This document shows, piece by piece, positions 38,025 to 47,030 of a stretch of DNA of 64,000 nt. Position numbers and translations under genes: made by a program. The notes beneath the pieces were generated by a model. That model was not told the DNA's origin and did no database searches. It saw nothing but the letters and a program-made list of their open reading frames with translations. The stretch is taken from NCBI RefSeq assembly GCF_030345705.1, contig NZ_JAUASW010000001.1, positions 1,364,001 to 1,428,000 on the forward strand, written 5' to 3'. The stretch's first letter is position 1. Each line of letters starts with the position of its first letter. The DNA is from Pelomonas sp. SE-A7. GTDB taxonomy: Bacteria; Pseudomonadota; Gammaproteobacteria; Burkholderiales; Burkholderiaceae_C.

Positions 38025-38094
38025 GCCCCGGCTCGGCGGCAGCGGCGCCCCTCGCGCCTGCCCTTATGCTGGCGACAAATCCAATGCCCTCCCG

Positions 38095-39228
38095 ATGACG
38101 AAGCTGTTGCGACTGCTCCCCCTGCTTGCCCTCCTGGCCCTGCCACCGACCGCCGCAGCGGCGGCCGCCAGGAAGCCCGCCAAACACACCGCCAAGGCGC
38201 CTCGCGACGCCGCACCCCGCCCGCTCGGCGACCGCGCCGCGATGCGCGCCTTTGCCGCCGATCTCGCGGCCCGCGAGGGTTTCGACGAATCACAGCTGCG
38301 CCAGCAGCTGGCCGCCGCCAAGGTGGTGCCTGCGGTTCAGCGGCTGATCATGCCGGCGCCGGTGGGCGTGGCCAAGGACTGGGGCGCCTACCGCAGCCGC
38401 TTCATCGAGGCGCGCCGGCTGCAGGCCGGCCTGGCCTTCTGGGCCGTACACGAAGCGGCCCTGGCCCGCGCCGAAGAGCGCTTCGGCGTGCCGGCCCAGG
38501 TCATCCTGGGCATCCTCGGCGTCGAGACCTTCTACGGCCGCATCATGGGCGGCTTCTCGGCCCTGGACGCCCTGGTCACGCTGAGCTTCGACTTCCCCAA
38601 GGGCCGCAGCGACCGCAGCCCCTTCTTCCGGCAGGAGCTGGCCGAGCTGCTGATCTTGGCCCGGCGCGAGGGCGTGGACCCGGCCGGGCTCAAGGGATCC
38701 TATGCCGGCGCGCTGGGCTTCGGCCAGTTCATGCCGGGCAGCTGGAACCGCTACGCCCTTGACTTCGACGGCGACGGCCAGATCGACCTGATCGGCCATC
38801 CGGTCGATGCCATAGGCTCGATCGCCAACTTCCTGGCCCAGCATGGCTGGCAGCGCGGCATGGCCACCGACTACACGCTGACCCTGCCGACCGAAACCAG
38901 CACCCGCGCGCGGCTGCTGGTGCCCGATATCCGACCCACGTTCAGCGCCGCGCAGATGGACGAGGCCGGCGTGCTGCTGTCCGAGGCCGGCCGCCTGCAT
39001 GAAGGCCCGCTGGCGGTGATCGAGCTGCAGATGGGCGGCAAGTCAGCGCCGGTCTATCGCGCCGGCACCCAGAACTTCTATGTGCTGACCCGCTACAACC
39101 AGTCGGCCTACTACGCAATGGCCGTGATCGAGCTGGGACGCGAACTGCTGGCGATGCGGATGATGGGCGCGCCGCCAGCGCCTCAGCCACCTGCCTCCGC
39201 CGCCTCGGGCCCGACGGCCTCGCCCTGA
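38095..39228 (+). CDS. mltB: Lytic murein transglycosylase B
   Basis: A 377-residue exported GH103 enzyme that cleaves peptidoglycan to anhydro-muropeptides. Signal segment LLPLLALLALPPTAAAAA. The catalytic glutamate is in LGVETFYGRIMGG, and the GH103 motif SYAGALGFGQFMPGSW follows. No lipobox is present, so it is a soluble type rather than the outer-membrane-bound MltB of E. coli. The C-terminal tail is Pro/Ala-rich. Its last 46 bases overlap the convergent comEC gene. Confidence 0.93.
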   Translation: MTKLLRLLPLLALLALPPTAAAAAARKPAKHTAKAPRDAAPRPLGDRAAMRAFAADLAAREGFDESQLRQQLAAAKVVPAVQRLIMPAPVGVAKDWGAYRSRFIEARRLQAGLAFWAVHEAALARAEERFGVPAQVILGILGVETFYGRIMGGFSALDALVTLSFDFPKGRSDRSPFFRQELAELLILARREGVDPAGLKGSYAGALGFGQFMPGSWNRYALDFDGDGQIDLIGHPVDAIGSIANFLAQHGWQRGMATDYTLTLPTETSTRARLLVPDIRPTFSAAQMDEAGVLLSEAGRLHEGPLAVIELQMGGKSAPVYRAGTQNFYVLTRYNQSAYYAMAVIELGRELLAMRMMGAPPAPQPPASAASGPTASP

Positions 39229-41594
39229 AGCGGTGCGAGCCGCACCGCGTCATGCCAGTAGCGCCGCGCCAGATCGCGCTGGCAGTGGGGTCTGACCTCT
39301 TCGCTGCGCCATAGAACAGCCCCGCAGGCCGGCGACGCCAGGGCCTCGGCACCCGCCGCCTGGTAGCGCGCCAGCACCTCCAGGGCCGGATGGCCGAAAC
39401 GGTTGCGGTCGCCGGCCTGGATCAGCACGAAGCGCGGCTGCACCGCCGAGATGAAAGCGGTGGTGGACGAGCTCTTGCTGCCGTGGTGAGGGGCCAGCAG
39501 GACGGTGGTGGGCTGCAACTCGCCTGCAGCGAGCAAGGCCTGCTCCTGGGCCGCCTCGATATCGCCGGTCAGCAGCGCGCTGCGACCCGAGGCATCGACC
39601 ACCCGCAGCACGCAGGAGAGCGCATTGCTTTTGGCGCCACCGCGATAGTCGGCAGCCTGCGGATGCAGGACCTCGAAGCTCACGCCATCCCACTGCCAGC
39701 GCTGGCCGGCCAGGCAGCGGATCGCCGCCTGGTCTTGCAACAGCGGATGGCCATCCTCCAGCGACGAGCGCAGGCGGCGCGCCGGCAGGCCGGCCAGCAC
39801 CGAAGCGGCGCCACCCACATGGTCGGTATCCCTATGGCTCAGCAGCAGTTCGTCGAGGCGGGCTTCGCCCAGGCCGCGCAGCAGCGGCAGCAGCACGCGC
39901 TGGCCGGCGTCGCTGTCCGGCCCCCATTGCGGGCCGCTGTCGAACAGCAGGGCATGCCGCTCGGTGCGTATCAGCACGGCCATGCCCTGCCCCACATCGG
40001 GCGCCAGCAGCTCGAAGCTTCCACGCAGCGGGCGTGAGGCCGCCGGCCACAGCAGGGCCAGGGCCAGCGGCAATCCCAGCAGCCGCAGCCGCCAGGGCAA
40101 GGGCAGGACCAGCAAGCCACCGCCGACCAGCCCCAGGGCCTGCGCCCACAGCGGCGCCACCGGCAGCCACCAGACCGCCGCCGACCAGGCCTGCAGCCAC
40201 TGCAGATAGGCGCGCAAACCCTGGCAGCACCAGGCCGCCAGCGGCCACAGGCCCGGCAGCAGGCTGCCCGCCAGGGCCAGCGGCGTGATCAACAGGCTGA
40301 CCAGCGGAATCGCCAGCAGATTGGCCACCAGGCCCACGACCGAGAGCTGCTGGAAGAACAGCAGGCTCAGCGGCGCCAGACCGAGGGTCGCAATCCACTG
40401 GGCTCGGAGGCCCGCCCACAGATGCTGTCGCCAGCCCTGAGGCGAGGCCGAGCCGCCGGCCATCAAGAGTCCCACAGCAATGAAGGACAGCCAGAATCCG
40501 GCCTGCGCCACGGCCCAGGGGTCGACCACGGTTACCAACCAAGCCGCGGCGAGCAGCTGCAAGGGCCAGGGCCAGCGCAGGCCGGCGCTCTGCAAGGCCG
40601 CCAGCGAAGCCAGCATCCAGACCGTGCGCTGGGCCGGCACGCCCCAGCCGGCGAACAACGCATAGGCCAGCGCCACCGCCACGCCGGCCCAGCGTGCCGC
40701 CAGCGGCGCGGGCCAACGCAGGCAGGCCCGCGCACTGCGTCTCCACAGTCGCCCGACCAGGCCTTGCGCTGCCCAGGCCAGCATGGTGACGTGCATGCCC
40801 GAGATGGCGACCAGGTGCGCGACGCCGGTGTCGCGGTACAGGGCCCAGTCGCTGCGGCCAATGGCCTGCTGGTCACCCAAACTCAAGGCGCTGAGCAGCG
40901 CTGCATCGCCCGGCCCGCTGATGCGCTTCTGGATCGCCTCGCGCAGGTCTTGCCGCAGGCCATCGATCTGCGGCCAGGGCGAGGCCGCCAGCGGCTGCGG
41001 CGGTGCCGGCCGCAGCACGCCGGTGGCCCGAATGCCCTGCTCAAGCAGCCACAGCTCGTAGTCGCCGGCCAACGGGTTGATCAGCGCATGCGGACGCCGC
41101 AGTCGCACGAGCAGCTTCCAGCGCTGGCCGGCCCGCCAATTCGTCAGCGAGGCGCCGCCCTGCGCGTACTGGCTCAGCAGCAGCTCGCCGGGAATCACGT
41201 CAAGCAGACGGCCCGCTGCGTCCCAGGCCTGCTCAACGCCGAAGCGAAAGCGCCAGCCCGGCACGCCCGACTGCCCCTGCAGCGATTGCGGCAGCGACTT
41301 CACCTCTCCCTGCAGCCAGACGTCGCGCCCTTCCCAGGCCGGTGGCAGATGCTCGGCCAGCCGCTGCTCGGCCCGCCAACTTCCCCAGGCCATCGAGCCG
41401 ACCAGTGCGAGCAGCAGCAGGCCCAGCCAATGCGGCCGGTGCCATTGCCGCCAGGCCAGCAGGCCGGTGGCGATGACCAGGCCGGCCAAGGCCGATTCGC
41501 CGGGCAGCCGGCCGCTGTGCTGCAGCAGGGCCAGGCCGGCCAGCCAGGCGAGCGCCGCCAGGCCCCAGGCCAGGGCCGATGTCCGCTGTCCCAT
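39183..41594 (-). CDS. comEC: ComEC/Rec2 DNA-uptake channel protein
   Basis: An 803-residue membrane protein carrying single-stranded DNA across the inner membrane in natural transformation. N-terminal soluble domain, then the competence domain with many helices and the typical VAHLVAISGMHV, and a C-terminal metallo-beta-lactamase-like domain (APDVGQGMAVLI, LSHRDTDHVGGA, APHHGSKSSS). Both halves are intact. The start at 41594 (MGQRTSALAWG) has a G-rich stretch upstream. Divergent from the RidA gene. Confidence 0.94.
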   Translation of the reverse strand: MGQRTSALAWGLAALAWLAGLALLQHSGRLPGESALAGLVIATGLLAWRQWHRPHWLGLLLLALVGSMAWGSWRAEQRLAEHLPPAWEGRDVWLQGEVKSLPQSLQGQSGVPGWRFRFGVEQAWDAAGRLLDVIPGELLLSQYAQGGASLTNWRAGQRWKLLVRLRRPHALINPLAGDYELWLLEQGIRATGVLRPAPPQPLAASPWPQIDGLRQDLREAIQKRISGPGDAALLSALSLGDQQAIGRSDWALYRDTGVAHLVAISGMHVTMLAWAAQGLVGRLWRRSARACLRWPAPLAARWAGVAVALAYALFAGWGVPAQRTVWMLASLAALQSAGLRWPWPLQLLAAAWLVTVVDPWAVAQAGFWLSFIAVGLLMAGGSASPQGWRQHLWAGLRAQWIATLGLAPLSLLFFQQLSVVGLVANLLAIPLVSLLITPLALAGSLLPGLWPLAAWCCQGLRAYLQWLQAWSAAVWWLPVAPLWAQALGLVGGGLLVLPLPWRLRLLGLPLALALLWPAASRPLRGSFELLAPDVGQGMAVLIRTERHALLFDSGPQWGPDSDAGQRVLLPLLRGLGEARLDELLLSHRDTDHVGGAASVLAGLPARRLRSSLEDGHPLLQDQAAIRCLAGQRWQWDGVSFEVLHPQAADYRGGAKSNALSCVLRVVDASGRSALLTGDIEAAQEQALLAAGELQPTTVLLAPHHGSKSSSTTAFISAVQPRFVLIQAGDRNRFGHPALEVLARYQAAGAEALASPACGAVLWRSEEVRPHCQRDLARRYWHDAVRLAPLQGEAVGPEAAEAGG

Positions 41595-41657
41595 GCCCCC
41601 ATCCCCCTGTTTCCCCCGGTGTAGGATGCCGGCCAATTTCACGTGCCGGGGGCCGCC

Positions 41658-42128
41658 ATGAGCAACACCAACAATGTCTACGCCAAGCTTGAAGAGCTGG
41701 GCATCACCCTGCCGCCGGTCGCCGTGCCGGTGGCCGCCTATGTGCCCTTCGTGCAGACCGGCAAGCTGGTCTTCCTCTCGGGCCACATCGCCAAGAAAGA
41801 CGGCAAGCCCTGGGTCGGCCAGCTGGGTCGCGATACCGACACCGCCACCGGCCAGGCCGCGGCCCGCGCCATCGCCATCGACCTGATGGGCACGCTACAT
41901 GCCGCCGTCGGCGATCTGAACAAGGTCAAGCGCATCGTCAAGCTGGTCAGCCTGGTCAACAGCAGCAGCGACTACACCGAGCACCACCTGGTGACCAATG
42001 GCGCCTCCGAGCTGATCGCCCAGGTCTTCGGTCCCCAGGTCGGCGCCCACGCGCGCGCCGCCTTCGGTGTGGCCCAGATCCCCATGGGCGCCTGCGTGGA
42101 GATCGAGATGGTGGCCGAGGTCGAGTAA
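41658..42128 (+). CDS. RidA-family protein
   Basis: A 156-residue YjgF/YER057c-type protein, of the longer subgroup beginning NVYAKLEELGITLPP. RidA itself removes reactive enamine/imine intermediates; the longer subgroup is less well defined and the key arginine of RidA is not clear in the C-terminal QIPMGACVEIEMV. Ends four bases before dsbB, so the two are probably co-transcribed. Confidence 0.88.
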   Translation: MSNTNNVYAKLEELGITLPPVAVPVAAYVPFVQTGKLVFLSGHIAKKDGKPWVGQLGRDTDTATGQAAARAIAIDLMGTLHAAVGDLNKVKRIVKLVSLVNSSSDYTEHHLVTNGASELIAQVFGPQVGAHARAAFGVAQIPMGACVEIEMVAEVE

Positions 42129-42132
42129 GGCG

Positions 42133-42624
42133 ATGCTGAACCTCAAGCCCGCCCGCGCCCTGGCGCTGATCTGCCTGCTCTCCTTTGCCGGTGTGGCCGC
42201 CGCCCTGGTGGCCCAGCATGGCTACAAGGTGCGCCCCTGCCCCTGGTGCGTGATGCAGCGGCTGATCTTCATCGTCATCGGCGTGGTGGCCGGCCTGGGC
42301 TGGATGGCGCAACGCTGGAAGCCCGCCCGCCTCGCCACGCTGGGCCTGGTCCTGGTGCTGGGCATCGCCGGCCTGGCCTCGGCCTGGTACCAGCATGACG
42401 TGGCCAGCCAGCTGGCGTCCTGCAACCTGACCTTGGCCGACCGCGTGATGACCGGCCTCGGCCTGAACGAGCTCTGGCCCAAGGTCTTCATGGTCACGGC
42501 CTCCTGCGCCGAGGCCGCGGCCTACCGGCTGCTGGGCCTGCCCTACGAGATCTGGAGCGGCGCCCTCTACCTGCTGCTGATGGCGCTGGCGGTTCTGGGC
42601 CTCAAGTCCGGCGACAAGCGCTGA
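42133..42624 (+). CDS. dsbB: Disulfide bond formation protein B
   Basis: A 163-residue four-helix membrane protein that reoxidises DsbA and passes electrons to quinone. The first redox pair is RPCPWCVMQR, the second is Cys in LASCNLT and in TASCAEA, with the expected spacing on the second periplasmic loop. The start at 42133 follows TAAGG. It lies between RidA and ubiM genes. Its partner dsbA is not in the window. Confidence 0.95.
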   Translation: MLNLKPARALALICLLSFAGVAAALVAQHGYKVRPCPWCVMQRLIFIVIGVVAGLGWMAQRWKPARLATLGLVLVLGIAGLASAWYQHDVASQLASCNLTLADRVMTGLGLNELWPKVFMVTASCAEAAAYRLLGLPYEIWSGALYLLLMALAVLGLKSGDKR

Positions 42625-42668
42625 CCCGGATCAAGGCGCCGATCAGGCGGCCGCCCTAGTCTGGCGGC

Positions 42669-43859
42669 ATGCCAGATACCCCCTCCGTCCTGATCATCGG
42701 CGCCGGCCCGGCCGGCCTTTCCATGGCCTGCGCTCTGGCCGACGCCGGCATTGCCAGCACCGTGCTGGACGGCGCTTCAGAAGCCGAGCTGGCGGATCCG
42801 GGAGAGGACGGCCGCGAGATCGCCCTGACCCACCGCGGCATCGCCATCCTGCAGGCGCTGCAGGCCTGGCCGGACCTGCCATCCGAAGCGATCTCGCCGC
42901 TGCGACAGGCCCGCGTCTTCAACGGCACGGCCCCGCAGTCGCTGCATTTCGGCAGTGGCAACGCCGACCGGCTCGGAGCCCTGGTGCCCAATCACTGGCT
43001 TCGCCGCATCGCCTGGCAGGGGGCGCAGCGGCGACCGCTGATCCAGCTGCGGCCCGGCACCCGTGTCGATGACCTGGGCCTGGGTCCCCAGGCCGCCCGC
43101 CTCTTGCTGCCCGGCGGCGAGACGCTGTGCACGCCGCTGCTGATCGCCGCCGACAGCCGCTTCTCGGCCAGCCGGCGCAGGGCCGGCATCGGCGCCGAGA
43201 TGCGCGACTTCGGCCGCAGCGTGCTGCTTTGCCGTGTCGAGCATGAACGGCCGCACCAGGACCAGGCACTGGAATGCTTCCACCATGGCCACACCATGGC
43301 CTGGCTGCCGCTGGGCGGCTACTCGCCGACCCTGAGCTCCCTGGTGCTGACGCTGCCCACCGACCAGGCGCATGAGCAGCGGGCCTGGTCCGACCGGCAT
43401 TGGCTGGGCTGGGTGCAGGAACACAGTCAGGACCGGTTCGGCCGCCTCAGGCTGGCGGGGCCTCGCCATCACTATCCGCTGGTCGCCACCTATGCCCACC
43501 GCTTCGTCGCCCGGCGCTTCGCCTTGATCGGTGATTCCGCCGTGGGCATGCATCCGGTCACGGCCCACGGCTACAACTTCGGCCTCTATGGCATCGAGAC
43601 GCTGGCCGCGCTGTTGACCGGCAGCATCGACCCGGGCGATCCGGAGTTGCTGGCCCGCTATGCGGCCACGCATCGCCGTGCGACCTGGCCGATCTACCAG
43701 GGCACCAATGCCTTGGTGAAGCTGTTCACCGACGAGCGTCCGCCGGCCCGGCTGCTGCGCCAGGGCGTGATTGCCGTGGCTGACAGCTTGCCACCGCTGA
43801 AAGCCCTGATCACCGCCCAGCTGACCGGGCAGCTGCCGTCGCCTTTCAGCGCCCGCTGA
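42669..43859 (+). CDS. ubiM: FAD-dependent ubiquinone hydroxylase, UbiM type
   Basis: A 396-residue flavin monooxygenase of the UbiH/UbiF/UbiL/UbiM family. The FAD motif is VLIIGAGPAGLSMACALA; the family-specific stretch GREIALTHRGIAILQ and the second FAD motif FALIGDSAVGMHPVTAHGYNFGL are present. The DGREIALTHR and VPNHWLRR pattern fits what I recall of UbiM, which hydroxylates several ring positions. UbiF is the main alternative. Convergent with ggt, overlapping by 14 bases. Confidence 0.78.
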   Translation: MPDTPSVLIIGAGPAGLSMACALADAGIASTVLDGASEAELADPGEDGREIALTHRGIAILQALQAWPDLPSEAISPLRQARVFNGTAPQSLHFGSGNADRLGALVPNHWLRRIAWQGAQRRPLIQLRPGTRVDDLGLGPQAARLLLPGGETLCTPLLIAADSRFSASRRRAGIGAEMRDFGRSVLLCRVEHERPHQDQALECFHHGHTMAWLPLGGYSPTLSSLVLTLPTDQAHEQRAWSDRHWLGWVQEHSQDRFGRLRLAGPRHHYPLVATYAHRFVARRFALIGDSAVGMHPVTAHGYNFGLYGIETLAALLTGSIDPGDPELLARYAATHRRATWPIYQGTNALVKLFTDERPPARLLRQGVIAVADSLPPLKALITAQLTGQLPSPFSAR

Positions 43860-45627
43860 CTATGCCCTCGCGGCGCGGATCGGCGCCGCCCAGCAGCTTG
43901 TCGCCACGGCGCAGGATGGCCTGCAGGCCACTGGTCAGCTCGCTCTGTTGCACCTGGTGGCCACGCTCGCGCAGCAGCTGCTGCAGCTCGGCCGGCCAGC
44001 GCTCGCGCTCCAGGTAGAGCGGCCCGGTGTTCATGCTCAACACGTTCGGCAGATCTATCGCCTGCTGCGGCGTCAAGCCCCAGGCCAGCGTCGCCAACAG
44101 GGTCTTGGCGGTGAACGAGATGATGGCCGGGCCGCCGGGCGCGCCCAGGCTCATCAGCAGCTGGCCGCTCTTGGCGTCGAATACCAGGGTCGGGCTCATG
44201 CTGGAGCGCGGCCGCTTCAGCGGCGCGATGCGGTTGGCCACCGGCCGGCCTTCGCTGTCGGTGGGCCGCAGCGAAAAGTCGGTCATCTGGTTGTTCAGCA
44301 GAAAGCCGCCGGCCAGGCCCGTGCCGCCGTCGCTCAGGATGCGGGCGCCGAAGGCGGCCTCTATCGTGGTGGTCATGGCCACGCCGCGGCCCTCGGCATC
44401 GATGACGCTGATGTGGCTGGTGCCGTACTCGGGCTGATCGGCCTGCGGCGCGAGGGCCGTGACCGCCTCGCGCGGCGTGCCGGCCAGGGCCTGGCCCATG
44501 CTCTGCGGGCCGATCAGGGCGGCGCGGCGCTTCAGGTAGTCCTCGTCCAGCAGGCTGCTCCAGTCGCCGGCCGGCGCCGGCTGGAAGGCCGGGTCGGCGA
44601 TGTAGAGCGCGCGGTCGGCGAAGGCCAGCTTGGAAGCCTCGACATAGCGGTGCAACCATTCGGCACTGGGCAGGCCGTTGGCCTGCAAGGGCTGGCGCGG
44701 CGCACTGGCGTAGTCCAGCAGCTTGAGCGTCTGGACCAGGGTCAGCTGGCCCGAGGATGGCGGCGGGAAGCCGCAGACCTTGTACTGCTCGCGCCAGCTG
44801 GCGCAGATCGCCTCGCGCTGCAGCGGCTGGTAGGCCTTGAGGTCGTTGGTCGTCAGCACGCCCTGGCGCGCCTGGACCCGCCGCACGATGTCCTCAGCGA
44901 CGGTGCCCTCTTGCAGGACGGCTGCGCCGCGCTCGGCCACCTGGCGCAAGACGGCCGCCAGCGCCGGGTTCTTCAGCCGGTGGCCGACCGGCCAGGGCTT
45001 GCCTTGGTCATCGAAGAAATAACGCCTGGCCTGCTCGTCCTTGACCAGCAGCCGGTCCTGGGCCAGCAGTTTGTTCAGGCGCGGGCTGACCGCAAAACCC
45101 TGCTCGGCCAGCTCGATGGCCGGCTGCATCAACTTCGACCATGGCAAGCGGCCGCTCCTGGCATGGGCGGCCTGCAGCATGGCCAGCACGCCCGGCGTGG
45201 CCACCACGCGGCCCTCGCCGTCGGCCACGCCCATGGGCCGGCCGTCGGGCCGCAGCAGCATGTCGGGCCTGGCCGCGGCCGGCGCGGTCTCGCGGCCGTC
45301 CCAGGCCTGGACCTGCTTGCCGTCGAACAGCATCAGGAAGGCGCCACCGCCAATGCCGCTGCTCTGCGGCTCGACCAGGTTCAGCACCAGCTGCACCGCA
45401 ATGGTCGCGTCGAGCGCATTGCCGCCCTCGCGCAGGATGCGTGCGCCGGCCTGGGCAGCCAGTGGATTGGCCGCGGCCACGGCCTCGCGCTGGTAGGTCC
45501 AGCCGGGCTTGGGCACCAGGCCGGTGTCGGCCTCGGGCAGGTTGGGGTCTTGTTGCTGGGCCCGCGCCAGGCCGACAAAGGCCAGGACGAGGCTGAGGAT
45601 CAGGGCGCGGCGAAAGGCTGGATGCAT
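43846..45627 (-). CDS. ggt: Gamma-glutamyltransferase (periplasmic)
   Basis: A 593-residue exported N-terminal-nucleophile enzyme acting on glutathione and gamma-glutamyl compounds. Signal LILSLVLAFVGLARA. Substrate residues are in SSGIGGGAFLMLFDG and WDGRETAP, and self-cleavage is expected before the Thr of EYGTSHISVID. The second subunit has TNDLKAY (large) and GSPGG-equivalent SLGAPGGPAI. The length and order fit a precursor cut into large and small chains. Confidence 0.95.
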   Translation of the reverse strand: MHPAFRRALILSLVLAFVGLARAQQQDPNLPEADTGLVPKPGWTYQREAVAAANPLAAQAGARILREGGNALDATIAVQLVLNLVEPQSSGIGGGAFLMLFDGKQVQAWDGRETAPAAARPDMLLRPDGRPMGVADGEGRVVATPGVLAMLQAAHARSGRLPWSKLMQPAIELAEQGFAVSPRLNKLLAQDRLLVKDEQARRYFFDDQGKPWPVGHRLKNPALAAVLRQVAERGAAVLQEGTVAEDIVRRVQARQGVLTTNDLKAYQPLQREAICASWREQYKVCGFPPPSSGQLTLVQTLKLLDYASAPRQPLQANGLPSAEWLHRYVEASKLAFADRALYIADPAFQPAPAGDWSSLLDEDYLKRRAALIGPQSMGQALAGTPREAVTALAPQADQPEYGTSHISVIDAEGRGVAMTTTIEAAFGARILSDGGTGLAGGFLLNNQMTDFSLRPTDSEGRPVANRIAPLKRPRSSMSPTLVFDAKSGQLLMSLGAPGGPAIISFTAKTLLATLAWGLTPQQAIDLPNVLSMNTGPLYLERERWPAELQQLLRERGHQVQQSELTSGLQAILRRGDKLLGGADPRREGIVSGR

Positions 45628-45637
45628 GGCAGCCGCA

Positions 45638-47023
45638 TCATAGGAACAGTCCGATGTCCTTCACGCTGTAGTTTGCGATCTGCGGCATCACCAGCGGCAG
45701 GTTGCTGGCGCTGACCCCCATCCAGCTGGCCAGCGTGGCGCCCAGCTGGTCCACCGAGGTGGTGGGCAGCAGGCGGCCCTGGCCCACGTCCTCCGGTCCG
45801 TTCAGCGCAATCGCCGGCAGCTGGCCAAAGAACTTGCCACCCTTGACCGCCCCGCCCATCACGAAATGGTGGCTGCCCCAGCCATGGTCGGAGCCGTCGC
45901 CGTTGCTGGTCATGGTGCGGCCGAAGTCGCTGGCGGTGAAGGCCGTGACCTGGTTGATCGCGCCGATCTCGACCATCGCATCGTGGAAGCTGCCCATGGC
46001 ATTGGCGATGTTGGTCAGCAGGCCCGGATGCTGGTCGGGCAGGAAGTCGTGCAGGTCGAAGCCGCCCATGGACACGAAGAAGACTTGGCGCGAGGCGCCG
46101 AGGCTGGAGCGCGCCGCAATCAGCTTGGCCACCATCTGCAGCTGCAAGGCCAGGCTGTTGGCCGAGTCGAACGTGGTCTTCAGCGCCGGCAGTCCGGCCA
46201 GCGCCGTGCTGACTATGCTCTGCGCGTTGACCGAGCGGCTGACCACGCGGTTGAGCTCCTGCTCCATCCAGTGGCTGCGCTGGGCCGTGATCAGGCTGCG
46301 CAAGGCATCGGAGCAGGCCTGCGAGCCGAACAGGGTGCGCGTGATGCCGTTGATCGCCACCGCCCCGCTGGTCGAGAGCTGGTACTGCACCGCCTGCTGG
46401 CCGGCCATGAAGACCGCATTGCCCGAGACATTGATGCAGGTGAAGGTGGCATTGCCATTGCCGTTCAGGAACAGGTCGCCCAGGCGGCCGCCCCAGCCGG
46501 TGGTCGCTCCTTCCGGATTGGAGGCCTGCCAGACGCTTTGCTGGTCGTTGTGAGAGAACAGCTTGGGCGGCAGCGGCACGCTCTGCGCCTTGTATTGCGC
46601 CAGCGTGGTCGGCTGGACGAGGGTGCCCACGTTCAGCAGCACGCCCAGCTTGCCGGCGTCGAACAGGGTCTTGAGCGGACCCAGCTGCGGCGCCAGGGCC
46701 ATCTGCCGGCTGTTGGGCAGGGCCACCGACGGGTTCAGCGCCAGCAGCTGGTCGCGCGGCGTGGCGATGGTCTGGCGGATGGTGGCGTAGCTGTTGTAGC
46801 TGGCCTGGTCGTAGGGAACGATGGTGTTGGCGTAGTCGTTGCCGCCATAGAAGAAGATGCAGACCAGGGCCTTGTAGTCATTCGGCGCGCCTTGCGCGGC
46901 GGCCTCGCCCAGGGCCGCCAGGTTCAGGGCCCAGGGCGCGGCCACGCCCGACAGGCCCAGGGCCGAGGCGCGCCGCAGGAATTCGCGGCGTTGCAGGGTC
47001 TTCAGCTTGGAGATGTTTGCCAT
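45638..47023 (-). CDS. DUF1501 protein with Tat signal
   Basis: A 461-residue exported protein of the DUF1501 family. The Tat motif is LQRREFLRRASALGLSG, cleaved near AAAQG. The family, distantly related to alkaline phosphatases and sulfatases, shows FYGGNDYANTIVPYD and DFGRTMTSNGDGSDHGWG. Function not established. It follows the DUF1800 gene by seven bases; the two families occur as pairs in many bacteria. Confidence 0.9.
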   Translation of the reverse strand: MANISKLKTLQRREFLRRASALGLSGVAAPWALNLAALGEAAAQGAPNDYKALVCIFFYGGNDYANTIVPYDQASYNSYATIRQTIATPRDQLLALNPSVALPNSRQMALAPQLGPLKTLFDAGKLGVLLNVGTLVQPTTLAQYKAQSVPLPPKLFSHNDQQSVWQASNPEGATTGWGGRLGDLFLNGNGNATFTCINVSGNAVFMAGQQAVQYQLSTSGAVAINGITRTLFGSQACSDALRSLITAQRSHWMEQELNRVVSRSVNAQSIVSTALAGLPALKTTFDSANSLALQLQMVAKLIAARSSLGASRQVFFVSMGGFDLHDFLPDQHPGLLTNIANAMGSFHDAMVEIGAINQVTAFTASDFGRTMTSNGDGSDHGWGSHHFVMGGAVKGGKFFGQLPAIALNGPEDVGQGRLLPTTSVDQLGATLASWMGVSASNLPLVMPQIANYSVKDIGLFL

Positions 47024-47030
47024 GGCCGCC

